Source: Arcticibacterium sp964021845 (GTDB lineage Bacteria; Bacteroidota; Bacteroidia; Cytophagales; Spirosomataceae). Taken from it: a stretch of DNA of 64,000 nt. Numbering within the stretch: the stretch's first letter is position 1; each line of letters starts with the position of its first letter. The notes beneath the pieces were generated by a model that worked only from the letters and a program-made list of their open reading frames with translations, searched no databases and was not told the DNA's origin. The translations under genes and the position numbers were made by a program. The DNA is taken from assembly GCF_964021845.1 (NCBI RefSeq), contig NZ_CAXHZC010000004.1, forward strand, positions 434,001 through 498,000. Direction: 5' to 3'. Shown piece by piece: positions 51,901 through 60,822 of the stretch.

Positions 51901-52165
51901 CACTTGGCTGACCAGCAAACATAGCCAAGCCTCCTATTTGATATTTTGTAACCCATTCTTTTAATTTTTCTGGCTCATATCCTTGGCCAGAGAAATTACC
52001 TCTAGGCATTAGTAATTGACCTATTTTCTGGTCAATAGTCAAAGAATTAAAAACAGAATCAACCCAAACTCCATTATAATTGGTTAGGAAATCTGGTCTT
52101 TCTTGTGCTGAACTACTGAATGTTACAGATAGAAACAAGCATAATAAAAGTGCTATACGAGGCAT
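48911..52165 (-). CDS. GH3 beta-N-acetylglucosaminidase fused to serine beta-lactamase-like hydrolase
   Basis: 1084 residues with a signal peptide of about 20. Residues 30-380 are a GH3 N-terminal domain of NagZ type: ATAKHFPGHGDTGVDSHYDLP and the nucleophile Asp in FTDAMDMQGI. Residues about 390-580 are a GH3 C-terminal-like part. From about 600 on there is a serine hydrolase domain with SxxK in LASVTKIS, YSD in place of YxN, and HSGYTG in place of KTG. The pairing suggests work on peptidoglycan: one part cuts the GlcNAc bond, the other an amide or ester. The secretion signal places it in the periplasm or outside, unlike cytoplasmic NagZ. Confidence 0.93.
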   Translation of the reverse strand: MPRIALLLCLFLSVTFSSSAQERPDFLTNYNGVWVDSVFNSLTIDQKIGQLLMPRGNFSGQGYEPEKLKEWVTKYQIGGLAMFAGQPSVQAQIINDLQELSEVPLLIGMDFEWGLAMRLDSTVRFPYQLSLGAMDGETDLIEAMGKEIALQCKRLGVHVNYGPVADVNVNPNNPVINFRSFGEDKLDVARKAMAYMKGLQSEHVIATAKHFPGHGDTGVDSHYDLPVIPHNRARLDSIELFPFKTMINNGLTGIMTAHLSIPALDDTPNLAATLSPKIITEVLKKDLGFEGLTFTDAMDMQGITKHFPNGTALVQAIIAGNDILETFIDVPTAVKAIKAALKTGELTEEILNERVLKILKAKSWVGLDHYKPTQVHNLIADLNTKNADYINREFAEKTLTLVKNENNTLPIRNLQSKIAFVSLDNPQTTLFQEMASNYTKVDFYNIPAKPSESLIKVIQNKTKDYEELVVGVHLQSIRPYSNYGVTEGNQAALNALLENPNVTVVLFGNAFSLDKIKGLEKAKAIVVANQLSPYMEEAATQAIFGAIPFLGHLPVTVNEMYPYRHGLYPAALKRLAYGVPEQVGINSTILNARIDSVIYHGLTEKAYPGAVMQVAKDGRVIYRKAIGFHTYKDAKNGVVLEEEQTFEKGNKDVMDNYDPFEPNSQVGSPMLIGNEEAKNLRGSVQLTDLYGLASVTKISTSALAVMQLMTENKFELDAPFGQYYEEFKGTNKENLTFRDMLTHRSGLKAWIPFWMDCIDSLTTINKGLIKHPELLSQFEYFPEPELNFFQRLFRQKTTPAIDYQGSVLRNNDLWLSLMDTETITWKPNIFSSAPSDSFTVQVADKLWLHKDYKKTIFKQIETSKVKPEQGYIYSDMHYYFYPEIVPRITGKPWETYLKETYKDLGANSLTYNPTRFYPLSQIVPTELDTLFRKSQIHGRVHDEGAALLSGISGHAGLFGNANDLMKLMQMYLQNGYYGGRQFISPEVIMECTKYQFDPVDNRRAIAFDKLHPNKNIANGPQKGSDLSYGHSGYTGTFTWIDPLYDMVYVFLSNRVYQTRDNNKISKMNIRTEVGNQIYKTILGE

Positions 52166-52297
52166 ACTAAAATGGTTAAAATTTATAGGTCAAATTTACG
52201 CAATAAAGGCCATTGAAACGAATAGATATTCCTTAGGTCAAATTGGATTGTGTTTTGAAAATGTTAGTTTTGGAGATTGTTCAAAAAAATAAATCAA

Positions 52298-52945
52298 ATG
52301 AAAAAAATACTTGCCCCTTTATTTCTCTTGAGTTTGATAGCAAGCTCTTGTTGGAAAAATAAAAGCCCAGAAGATTTGCCAAGACTGAAAGCCGCTTTTC
52401 AAAAACAAGTGGAGACTTTTGAAAAAGATAAAAACACTACAAACGAAAATGTAACAAAGGGCCTCAGTTCATTGAGTGGATTACAGGCCGCTTTGGCAGA
52501 TGCCAAAAACGAGGATAAGGAATTTGCCAAAGTGTATGGCAATTGGGAAAAAGTGGATAAGCGAGTGAAGGATTTAACGAAAGAATATGAGGATCTAAAA
52601 GCGAAAGCGGAGGGCTTATTTACTGCCATGGAAGAGCAAACCAATAGTTTATCTGACGCTAAAAGTAAAGCAGACCTTTCAAAAGCAATTAAAACGGCTA
52701 GAGTAAAATATAATGGCACGCTAGTGAATACCTCAAAAGCCATTGATAAATTAAGACTACTTCATACAGATGCGGTGGATGTGGTAAAGGCTTTAGAGGT
52801 GGCGGTAGCCTTAAATTCTTTTGATAATATTAACGCTCAGTTAGAGAGTATTGAAGGCAGAGTAGATGGTATCATGAATGAGCTTAATGTAGCTGTAGAA
52901 GAAAGTAAAAAACTTTATGATCAAAGAATTGAGGAATTGAATTAA
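52298..52945 (+). CDS. coiled-coil lipoprotein
   Basis: 215 residues from ATG 52298 (the frame extends to 52277, unlikely to be used). Lipobox ASSC at about Cys18. The rest is helical and charged, with KRVKDLTKEYEDLKAKAEGLF and INAQLESIEGRVDGIMNELNVAVEESKKLYDQ, a long coiled coil. It resembles small periplasmic lipoproteins of the phylum but has no family I can name. Divergent from the GH3 gene; followed by a bidirectional terminator shared with susD. Confidence 0.75.
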   Translation: MKKILAPLFLLSLIASSCWKNKSPEDLPRLKAAFQKQVETFEKDKNTTNENVTKGLSSLSGLQAALADAKNEDKEFAKVYGNWEKVDKRVKDLTKEYEDLKAKAEGLFTAMEEQTNSLSDAKSKADLSKAIKTARVKYNGTLVNTSKAIDKLRLLHTDAVDVVKALEVAVALNSFDNINAQLESIEGRVDGIMNELNVAVEESKKLYDQRIEELN

Positions 52946-52964
52946 TCACAATCTTCTTAAAAGC

Positions 52965-52999
52965 AAAAAGGCTGTTTCGATTATCGAAACAGCCTTTTT
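52965..52999. terminator. bidirectional terminator
   Basis: AAAAAGGCTGTTTCGA (52965-52980) and TCGAAACAGCCTTTTT (52984-52999) are perfect inverted copies around a TTA loop. The flanking A and T runs make it work on both strands, for the coiled-coil lipoprotein gene and for susD. Confidence 0.93.
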
Positions 53000-53017
53000 A
53001 ATATAAATCAATTAAGA

Positions 53018-54562
53018 TTATTTATCCCACCACATGCGGGTAGTCATTAAATCTGGACCTTGAGCAGCCACCGCAGCAGTATAACTGCTAGGGTTACTTC
53101 CAGCCTCATCTTCATAATATCTTAACCTACGAGGGATAGTTCCGCCTGTTACGTTATTTGGGTCAGAAGTTGGTACTAACGCTGGGAATCCAGAACGTCT
53201 GTAGTTTGCCCAAGACTCGATATGGTTCAAATAAGTAGCAGCCCAGTATTGCTCACCAATCAATTCTAATTGATTATCAGCAGAACCAAAACCTAAACCT
53301 TCAATGTAAGCACTAACTTCTTCAGGAGCTGGAGTAGCTACTTTAAAAAGAGACCAAGAATCCATTGCTGCGGTAACACCAGCATTAAAGTAAGCCTCTG
53401 CACTTCCAGAAATCCATCCTTTAAGGGCAGCTTCTGCCTTCATGAATTCAACTTCTGCATGCGAGATGAAAGGTGTAGGGTCGTCTAAGTCTAAAATTTC
53501 AGGATTTGGGAAACTGTAATCATTATAAGTACCAAAATCAGGAAGTATGTTTTTGATAGTAGTACTTGTATAACCATTCGGTAAACCTTGCTGAGCATCA
53601 GGATCTGTATTCCATGTGCTGCTGTCATAAAAATTACCAACACCACCTACAATGATCATCTTTCTTGGGTCATTGTTAGCATTCATCCAATCCATAAAAG
53701 TTTTAGAGATTCTGGCGTTATCGTCACCACCACCACCTGAGTGATTTGCGTAAACCAATGAGGTTCCATTGTAGTTTGTATCTCCACCGTTTCCTAGTTG
53801 TTGAACTAAAAAAGCATTAGAGTCTGTACCATCAATGGCTCCACTAGCAAAAGCTTCTGCAAATACTGCACTGGCAGTAGCTTCGTCTACATTACTCATT
53901 CTCATCGCTATTCTCATCAATAAAGAATTTGCGAATTTTCTCCATTTAACTAGGTCACCTTTGAATAAGACATCTTGGTCACCTAAAGCATTCGCAGACT
54001 CTGAGAATTCATCTCTTGCTGCTTTTACATCAGCAATAAGGTTTTGATAAATCACTTCTTGGCTGTCATAAGTAGGGAACCAGTTAGCTTGATCTGCTAC
54101 TCCACGTCCAGCTTGAAGGTAAGGTACATCACCATAAAGGTCAGTTATTCTATGCAAGTCAAAGGCTCTCATTATTTGAGCTGCAGCATGAATATTTGCC
54201 AGTTCTGGGATTCCAGCGGTTTTGTCAACTACCTCTGTAAGGTTTTTGATTGGGTTTGTATAGTGACTTTCCCAATACGCCCCACTATAAGAAGAGTTAT
54301 AGTAATACTTGTCACCTGACCAGTAGCCAGCTAAAGTAGCATTATGCTGGATCATGGTAGAACTATAAATTAGGTTAGTTCTCCAGCTTTCGTATCTACT
54401 ACCCGCCACTCGCAATTGACTGTAAGCTAACAGGTAACCCATGTCAATAGAAGTAGGAGAGTTTTTGTCTATGTTTAACTCGGTGAGTTTGTCTTCATCA
54501 CAAGATGCAAATGTTAATGCAGCAAGGGTGAAAAGAGCTATTTGTTTTATGTTTTTCTTCAT
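53018..54562 (-). CDS. SusD/RagB-like outer-membrane lipoprotein
   Basis: 514 residues. Lipobox FASC at Cys20. It matches the SusD-like group 2 family: DKNSPTSIDMGYLLAYSQLR, AQIMRAFDLHRITDLYGDVPY (the conserved TPR region with YGDVP) and RRSGFPALVP near the end. SusD proteins bind the oligosaccharide or peptide and hand it to SusC. The SusC gene lies 21 bases upstream on the same strand. No glycoside hydrolase is in the unit, so the substrate cannot be read from context. Confidence 0.95.
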   Translation of the reverse strand: MKKNIKQIALFTLAALTFASCDEDKLTELNIDKNSPTSIDMGYLLAYSQLRVAGSRYESWRTNLIYSSTMIQHNATLAGYWSGDKYYYNSSYSGAYWESHYTNPIKNLTEVVDKTAGIPELANIHAAAQIMRAFDLHRITDLYGDVPYLQAGRGVADQANWFPTYDSQEVIYQNLIADVKAARDEFSESANALGDQDVLFKGDLVKWRKFANSLLMRIAMRMSNVDEATASAVFAEAFASGAIDGTDSNAFLVQQLGNGGDTNYNGTSLVYANHSGGGGDDNARISKTFMDWMNANNDPRKMIIVGGVGNFYDSSTWNTDPDAQQGLPNGYTSTTIKNILPDFGTYNDYSFPNPEILDLDDPTPFISHAEVEFMKAEAALKGWISGSAEAYFNAGVTAAMDSWSLFKVATPAPEEVSAYIEGLGFGSADNQLELIGEQYWAATYLNHIESWANYRRSGFPALVPTSDPNNVTGGTIPRRLRYYEDEAGSNPSSYTAAVAAQGPDLMTTRMWWDK

Positions 54563-54583
54563 CTTTAAAGTCTTTTTTTTGAA

Positions 54584-57500
54584 TTAGAAAGAAAGTGCAA
54601 GGTTAAAACCAAGGTTTCTTGTGGTTGGCATAGAGAAGTACTCAAGACCTTGAGCTCCACCAATGTTTGTATAACCACTTTCTGGGTCTATGTTAGGAAC
54701 GCTTGACCATAATAGAGCTAAGTTTCTACCAACGGCAGATACTTTAGCCGACGCAAAAGGAGTCTTAGCTAATAGGCTAGATGGAAGGCTGTAGCCTAAA
54801 GAAAGCTCTCTCAACTTACCGAATGAACTATCATAAATGAAGTTTTCAGTAATAGTTCTGTACTCTTGGTAATATTGATCTACATCTGATGGGGCAATTT
54901 GCCATGTTTTGGCTTCGCCTGCAGCTGTTACACCAGTTACAGTAAGTCCATCTTCTCTTCCTTCTAATGTTCCTTTATGAAGACCAGCAGAGTGAAGTCC
55001 AAGGTTTGTGCCTGACATCATGTTTCCACCTTGACGCATGTCAATTAAGAAACTTAAGCTTAGGTTTTTGTAAGAGAATGTATTTGAGAAACCTGCACTA
55101 ATTGGGTGTCTTCCCAAAGCTAACATTTCAAAATCACCTCTAACAGGGTAACCAGCATCACTATAAACAGGAACACCATCGATGGTCGCTTGCTTATAAC
55201 CAGCTATCACACCTAATTGCTCACCTACATAGTGTCTGATTCTTTCTTGTCTTGATCTTGCTTCTTCTAAGTTAAGAAATTCAATGTTCTCTCCTTTTGC
55301 ATTTGTCCCAAGGTTAAGAACCTTAGAGATGTTCCTAGAAAAGTTAAGAGATAAATCCCAAGTGAAGTCACCCTTCTTAATTGGTGTACCAGTTATCAAA
55401 AACTCAACACCTTTGTTTTCTAGCTCACCTACGTTAATAGAAGTACTTCCGTATCCAGAAGTTCCAGAGATAGAAGTATTAAGGATGTCATCTACTGTAT
55501 TTCTTTGATAAACAGCAAAATCAAGACCTAATCTGTTTTTCAAGAATCTTAAATCTAAACCAAATTCAATTTCACTAGAAAGAAATGGCTTAAGGTTAGG
55601 ATTAGGAATAGAACCATTGTTGATGTTTCCTAAAACAGCACCGTCATGCTGATAGCCTTCTAATCTATAAGTCAAGTTGTTGGTATATGCTCCAGGAGCT
55701 CCACCACCTACTTGTGCATAAGATAATCTAGCTTTTCCGAAGGTTAACCAAGAAGGTTGGTTTTGGATAACATCAGAGAATGCAAAACTAAGCCCTACAG
55801 AAGGATAGAAGATAGTATTGTTTTCAGGAGAAAGCGTACTAAACTGATCTTGTCTTCCACTTAGGTTAAGAAATAAGAAATTTCTGTATCCAATATTAGC
55901 AGAACCAAAGATGGAGTTAATTCCAGTTTCTGAAAAACCGTAACCATAACTAGTAGCCGCTACGTTATTAACACTACCGAAAAACGGTACATTAAGTCCC
56001 TGACCTCCAACTCTAGCCGACTCATCAGACCTTCTCATGCGGTTACCACCTACTATGGCATCAAAACTGATTTGGTCAAAGTCTTTGTTAAAGCCAATGA
56101 ATAAGTCAGCATTGTCTTCGCGAATAGTTCTGTTTGTGATGTTATAATCACCAGTAAGCTTGTAAGCAGTACCGTAAGGTTCCGTAGTTTCAAAACGAAC
56201 CGAATTAAAGTCAGTGCCAATTCTACCTCTTACATATAACCAATCAGTGATATGATATGTGGCAGAAGCATTTCCGAAGAATCTGTTTTTATCATCAAGA
56301 CGTAAAAACTGATATGCTGCCCAGAAAGGGTTTGTGGCATAAATGTTACTAGTATGACCAAGCTCATAGCCATCTTCCATAGCACCTAATTTAGAAGGGT
56401 CTCCCATCAAATCGGCAAATGAAATATTTGGAGCTTTTGTAATTACAGTATAGTTAGCATTACCAGGAGAGTCAGAAAGTCTAGGTCTGTTTTTCGCACT
56501 TTCCAAACTATATTGACCAGTAACAGCTAAGTCAAATTTTCCAAACTTACCGTTCATGTTCGCATTGAAAGTAGTTCTATCGAAACCAGAGTTTGGCATG
56601 ATATCTTCATTTTGAAGATTAGAAGCGGAGAATCTGAAATTTCCAACGTCATTACTTCCAGCTAGTGCTAAAGTGTTTGTCCATGTGTTACCTACACGAT
56701 AGAAATCATTTAGGCCTTCCCCTGTAGCAGAGTAAGGTCTTTCTACACCATCAAACTGTATTACATTTGAACCGTCAAGTCTTGCTCCCCATGAGCTACC
56801 TCCATTGTCTAAAGCTTCTGCTAAAGATGTTGGAGCTAAACCGTCAATTCCAGTTCCATAAACCTCTTGAAGGTCAGTATGGTCAACAGCTTTGTCCATA
56901 GTGTAGTTAGTGTTATAGCTAATTCCAAGACCTTTTGCTCCTTTACCAGACTTGGTTGTTATTAAGATAACACCGTTAGAGGCTCTAGAACCATAAAGTG
57001 CAGAGGCCGTATTACCTTTCAATACAGAGATGTTCTCAATATCATCAGGATTAATAGAGCTCAAACCGTCACCACTGTCATTTCCACCCCATAAGCCTGC
57101 ATTACCAAGGTTAGAGTTGTCCATAGGTACACCGTTAATAACATAAAGAGGCTGGTCGTTTCCACTTAAAGATGACCCCCCTCTAATTACCACTCTACTA
57201 GAACCAGCTACACCAGTAGAAGGTGTAGATACATTTACACCGGCTACTTTACCAGTTAATGCATTACCAAGATTGGCTGTTCTAGACTCAGTAAATTTGT
57301 CTCCTTCAACCTGTGTTACGGAGTATCCAAGACTCTTCTTGTCTTTCTCAATACCAAATGCTGTAACTACAACCTCGCCAAGAACACTGGCATTTTCTGA
57401 TAATGAAACGTTGATAGTAGTTTGATTGCCTACCAAGACATCTTTAGAATCAAAACCAATATAACTAAAAGTTAAAGTTTGGTTTGAAGCGGCAGCTATC

Positions 57501-57685
57501 TTATAAACTCCGCCTTCACCTGTTATAGTACCTTTCGTGGTACCTTTTACAGTTACGTTAACACCATACAGGGCTTCCCCTGATGCGTCAGTAACCTTAC
57601 CTGTAATTGTTGCGTCTTGAGCATAGGCCGTACTGCTTACAGTAGCCATCAGAGCAAGAAACAATCGGAATAGTTTTTTTCTCAT
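54584..57685 (-). CDS. SusC/RagA-family TonB-linked outer-membrane transporter
   Basis: 1033 residues, normal size for SusC. Signal peptide ends TAYAQ. A CarboxypepD_reg-like domain (ATITGKVTDASGEALYGVNV) follows, then the plug with VVVTAFGIEKDKKSLGYSV, RGGSSLSGNDQPLYVINGVP and SVLKGNTASALYGSRASNGV, then the barrel. SusC works with SusD for TonB-driven uptake of large nutrients. It has 390 bases of non-coding DNA upstream, beyond which a transmembrane regulator is encoded on the same strand. Confidence 0.96.
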   Translation of the reverse strand: MRKKLFRLFLALMATVSSTAYAQDATITGKVTDASGEALYGVNVTVKGTTKGTITGEGGVYKIAAASNQTLTFSYIGFDSKDVLVGNQTTINVSLSENASVLGEVVVTAFGIEKDKKSLGYSVTQVEGDKFTESRTANLGNALTGKVAGVNVSTPSTGVAGSSRVVIRGGSSLSGNDQPLYVINGVPMDNSNLGNAGLWGGNDSGDGLSSINPDDIENISVLKGNTASALYGSRASNGVILITTKSGKGAKGLGISYNTNYTMDKAVDHTDLQEVYGTGIDGLAPTSLAEALDNGGSSWGARLDGSNVIQFDGVERPYSATGEGLNDFYRVGNTWTNTLALAGSNDVGNFRFSASNLQNEDIMPNSGFDRTTFNANMNGKFGKFDLAVTGQYSLESAKNRPRLSDSPGNANYTVITKAPNISFADLMGDPSKLGAMEDGYELGHTSNIYATNPFWAAYQFLRLDDKNRFFGNASATYHITDWLYVRGRIGTDFNSVRFETTEPYGTAYKLTGDYNITNRTIREDNADLFIGFNKDFDQISFDAIVGGNRMRRSDESARVGGQGLNVPFFGSVNNVAATSYGYGFSETGINSIFGSANIGYRNFLFLNLSGRQDQFSTLSPENNTIFYPSVGLSFAFSDVIQNQPSWLTFGKARLSYAQVGGGAPGAYTNNLTYRLEGYQHDGAVLGNINNGSIPNPNLKPFLSSEIEFGLDLRFLKNRLGLDFAVYQRNTVDDILNTSISGTSGYGSTSINVGELENKGVEFLITGTPIKKGDFTWDLSLNFSRNISKVLNLGTNAKGENIEFLNLEEARSRQERIRHYVGEQLGVIAGYKQATIDGVPVYSDAGYPVRGDFEMLALGRHPISAGFSNTFSYKNLSLSFLIDMRQGGNMMSGTNLGLHSAGLHKGTLEGREDGLTVTGVTAAGEAKTWQIAPSDVDQYYQEYRTITENFIYDSSFGKLRELSLGYSLPSSLLAKTPFASAKVSAVGRNLALLWSSVPNIDPESGYTNIGGAQGLEYFSMPTTRNLGFNLALSF

Positions 57686-58075
57686 GTAATAAATTAGTTT
57701 TGGAATATTGAATATTAAGTAATGAAAGGGTTTGTAGCGTTTTAATGCTACGAAAGGTTTAAAAAGGTTAAAGTATTATTAAGTATTAAAAAGTAACATT
57801 GAATTACTAAAAAAAATTAATAATTGTAATTATACATAAAGTGTGTTAATAAAAGCTTAACAAAAGCTTAACGAATTATAGAATTTGTAGAAAAATATAA
57901 TAATGTCTCGTAATTACTATATTGGGAGAAGGAATATGATGATTGGATTTTGGTCTCCAAAAAATATACTTAAGTCCTTTTTGATAAGGAATAATAAGGG
58001 GGGTAATGACTCAGAAGATAATTATGAGTAAGGATGAGGCTTGATAAGATAGGGGGGGCGAAGCGAAATGTTTAC
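57686..58075. other. 390-bp non-coding gap upstream of susC
   Basis: Very AT-rich. Holds a small hairpin GTAGC / GCTAC at 57734-57751, an exact 11-bp tandem repeat (AAAAGCTTAAC twice) at 57851-57872, and a G7 run at 58052-58058 followed by CGAAGCGAAATG, which looks like a degenerate tail of the intergenic palindrome family. I see no clear TAnnTTTG box for susC. The region probably carries the susC promoter and control sites. Confidence 0.5.
57851..57872. repeat. 11-bp tandem direct repeat upstream of susC
   Basis: AAAAGCTTAAC occurs twice without spacing, at 57851-57861 and 57862-57872. SARP-family regulators bind direct repeats at about 11-bp periodicity, and the neighbouring gene encodes a SARP-like regulator. 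The link is inference. Confidence 0.5.
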
Positions 58076-60592
58076 TTATTCTTCCAGTATTTGTTGATAG
58101 GTTTTGCCGAACTTTTCATTAAAAAGGCTTTCGTAATTAGTTACGAATTTTTCATAAGTCTCCTTAGCCAGCGTGTGTTTTCCTAAAATATGCTGAGCCC
58201 TGCATTTCAAGCTCATTGCTATTTCATCTAATGGGTCGAATAGGAAAATGTTATTCGCTATATCAATCTGCTCTTTTGCGTTTTCTTTAGAAAGCGTTAA
58301 AGTCTCAGCAAAAAGTAAATATTTATCAATTATTTTATTCGAAGTTTCGCTTTTAAAGCTGTCAAGCCACTCAAAATCTTGATTTGGCAATAGCGTTCCT
58401 CTTTGAACTATTTTTGATAATTGGTCTATTTGGTCTTTTGAGTTTTCCGATTCAAAAAGGGCAATTTTTAAAAACTTAGCGTAATCTATGCAGGCTAGGT
58501 TCTCGTCATATTCTATTTCTAAATTCCCTGTTTTCTTAGCAAGTGATATGCCGTCAACTTCTTCCAAAATACTTTTTAGTTTTCGGATATTCACCGCTCT
58601 GTTATTTCTAGCACTTGCTTTACTTTTATCATACCAAAACATTTCATCAAGTTTGGAAGTGCTTACGCCTTTGTTCCACCTAAGGGTATGCATTAAAATA
58701 TAAACAAATATCTCTTTTAGTAAAGGGCTTACAGCCCTTGTGAAGTCTTTTCCGTTTTGATTTATAATCTGGAATTCTCCAAAGAGTATGACAGAGCTCT
58801 TTTGTTCTGAAGCTGGCGATTCCTTTTGTTTAACTGGTTTTATTTCTACACTGCCACTTTGTATATCTAAAAGCTGTCCGACTTTGTTTCTTCGTCTCAA
58901 ATATATTCTTAAGAAAACTAAAAGACCAATTAGACAAAGAGGGATAAGGTATATTAACGAGAAGGTAGCTTCAGTTTCTTTATCTTCCGGAGCACTTATT
59001 TGGTAAACTTTGACATTTGTACGGCTAATGTTAATATCATGAAGCGTAAGCACTAAAAAGAGTTTTTTGTCAAGTTCATTGAAGTAAAGGTTCACTGTAC
59101 TTCGAACATCATTAAATAAGAAAGGTAGTTTATCCCCTATGTTAGTTAACTCAGGTTTTTCTAAAGAACCCTGTACTAATTGTAGTTCTGAGTTGTGTTT
59201 TAACTGATTAAAAGTAATTCCCCAAAAAAGATCCTTAGATTCCTGTAAAATCAGGTTGTTGGCAAAAACATAAGGCTCTTTAGGCTCTGGAAGTGTGTAT
59301 ACTTTGGATACTTCATTATTTATCCAATCAATTTTATAGAAATCATAATAGTTTTTTGGCGTAATTAATTGGTCTCCAGAGTCAGACCCATAACCACCAA
59401 TATAATAGGAAGTAGTGGCATCTTTAGAGTTTCCAAAACCTGCTAAATACCTCGGTGCGGGGATGTCTCCACTCATATTCAGGTTTTCCCACACACCTGT
59501 TAGTAATGAAAATTTTTGGAAAGAGTTCTTATATTTAAACATGCCATAGCCACCTATGGTAACAATAGCGGTGTCTTCAGGGTATATATAAGTGTTGTGA
59601 TGCCAGAATTCAGTAAGCGTGTCAGGTTCAGAAACTTTAGGTAAAAAATTTCTTTCTTTAGGGTTATATGGAAAGAATTGATGTTTGTTTACTCGGACAA
59701 AACCATTTTTGTCTTTAAAGCTAACACCAGCATCGCCAAAAGTGATTTTAGGTATTGCTCCCTTATAAGTTTCAATATTCGAACTGTTTTCTTCAAGGTT
59801 ATACGAAAAGTGATTGAATTCTGAGAATATGTGCAGCTGATTTTCTGGACTGTTATAAGAGGTAGTTATTACACCATCAAAGTTATTATCTAAAACCAGC
59901 TCCCAAGTATAGTTTTTTCTTTTTACCCATTTTGGGTTCAGCACTTTTCCATTTAGATTCCCTTTTGTATCAGTAACTATACTTCCTGATATTTGGTCTA
60001 GAGACCAATGATGTTTTAGTTTTTCTTCAGAACTTATTTTTATGTCTTTAATGGTCATGGCCGCCACGTCTTTATAGCTAAATCCGGGATGGTGACTTTG
60101 ACCAAAATAGAGTGTAAAGTCCTTGGCAAATTTCGAGGTACTTTTTGTCTTTACTAAAAGAACTTCATTAACATAGAAACATACCTCTGAACTAATGAGG
60201 TCAACCTTTAATTTAAGGTTATTCCATTTTTTAGTTTCTATTGGTGTTTTTGATTTGTCACTTAAATCAAAGTTTTGCTGGCCAATAATAAATTGAAAAG
60301 TGTTACTCCTAAAAATTAGGTCAATGTTATTGTCGTCGGTGTCTATTAATCTGAAAATATAACCATAAAAATTATTGTCATGGGAATCTGTTTTGGCTTT
60401 GAAGTCTATTTCAAAGTCATTACTAATACTTATTTTTTTCTTATCTCCAAGAATTAGTGATGTTCTGAGGTCACTGTTTTTTTCATTTCCATGAAAACCG
60501 AGACCGTATTGCTGTGAGAAAGCGGTGGAGTAACAAATAGTAAGCAAGGGCAGTATCATTTTTAGAAAAATACCACCTGAAGTCAGCTTCAT
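58076..60592 (-). CDS. transmembrane SARP-like regulator with LamG- and kelch-like sensor
   Basis: 838 residues from ATG 60590-60592; the frame extends to TTG 60661 but the added 23 residues are unlikely. Signal peptide ends AFSQ. Residues about 47-192 look like a LamG-type domain (WNNLKLKVDLISSEVCFYVN). About 317-407 contain kelch-like strands (GGYGMFKYKNSFQKFS, YYIGGYGSDSG). One membrane helix lies at about 544-565. The cytoplasmic end has an OmpR-type winged helix at about 601-682 (ILFGEFQIINQNG, then KLDEMFWYDKSKASARNNRA) and a BTAD-type helical domain to the end. The order of parts is a one-piece sensor and DNA-binding regulator. It probably controls the adjacent susC/susD. Confidence 0.8.
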   Translation of the reverse strand: MKLTSGGIFLKMILPLLTICYSTAFSQQYGLGFHGNEKNSDLRTSLILGDKKKISISNDFEIDFKAKTDSHDNNFYGYIFRLIDTDDNNIDLIFRSNTFQFIIGQQNFDLSDKSKTPIETKKWNNLKLKVDLISSEVCFYVNEVLLVKTKSTSKFAKDFTLYFGQSHHPGFSYKDVAAMTIKDIKISSEEKLKHHWSLDQISGSIVTDTKGNLNGKVLNPKWVKRKNYTWELVLDNNFDGVITTSYNSPENQLHIFSEFNHFSYNLEENSSNIETYKGAIPKITFGDAGVSFKDKNGFVRVNKHQFFPYNPKERNFLPKVSEPDTLTEFWHHNTYIYPEDTAIVTIGGYGMFKYKNSFQKFSLLTGVWENLNMSGDIPAPRYLAGFGNSKDATTSYYIGGYGSDSGDQLITPKNYYDFYKIDWINNEVSKVYTLPEPKEPYVFANNLILQESKDLFWGITFNQLKHNSELQLVQGSLEKPELTNIGDKLPFLFNDVRSTVNLYFNELDKKLFLVLTLHDINISRTNVKVYQISAPEDKETEATFSLIYLIPLCLIGLLVFLRIYLRRRNKVGQLLDIQSGSVEIKPVKQKESPASEQKSSVILFGEFQIINQNGKDFTRAVSPLLKEIFVYILMHTLRWNKGVSTSKLDEMFWYDKSKASARNNRAVNIRKLKSILEEVDGISLAKKTGNLEIEYDENLACIDYAKFLKIALFESENSKDQIDQLSKIVQRGTLLPNQDFEWLDSFKSETSNKIIDKYLLFAETLTLSKENAKEQIDIANNIFLFDPLDEIAMSLKCRAQHILGKHTLAKETYEKFVTNYESLFNEKFGKTYQQILEE

Positions 60593-60822
60593 TTTATTTA
60601 ATAAAGTCTTTGCCAAGACATAGAAAAAAGATGACAGTTTTGAATATATTTTTATAATCAAGCTTGCTATTTTAAAATATTTTAAGAGTGTAAAAATGTT
60701 TCTAAATACACTTAGGATGCAATGAAATGCATTACAGACTTAAATATGTAAAATAATTAGTCAAAAAAATGACTGAATAGTACAATTTATTTCTTCACAG
60801 TGCACGTTGCAATTTATAAAAA

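Noticed and set aside
57734..57751. GTAGC/GCTAC hairpin in the susC leader as a riboswitch
   Set aside because: Only a 5-bp stem with no wider conserved structure visible; could be chance in AT-rich DNA.
57730..57790. ECF-type promoter before susC (AACC and CGTAGC on the minus strand)
   Set aside because: The spacing between the boxes is 13 rather than 16 and the second box is CGTAGC, so it does not match the pair found at the sigma and Rieske genes.
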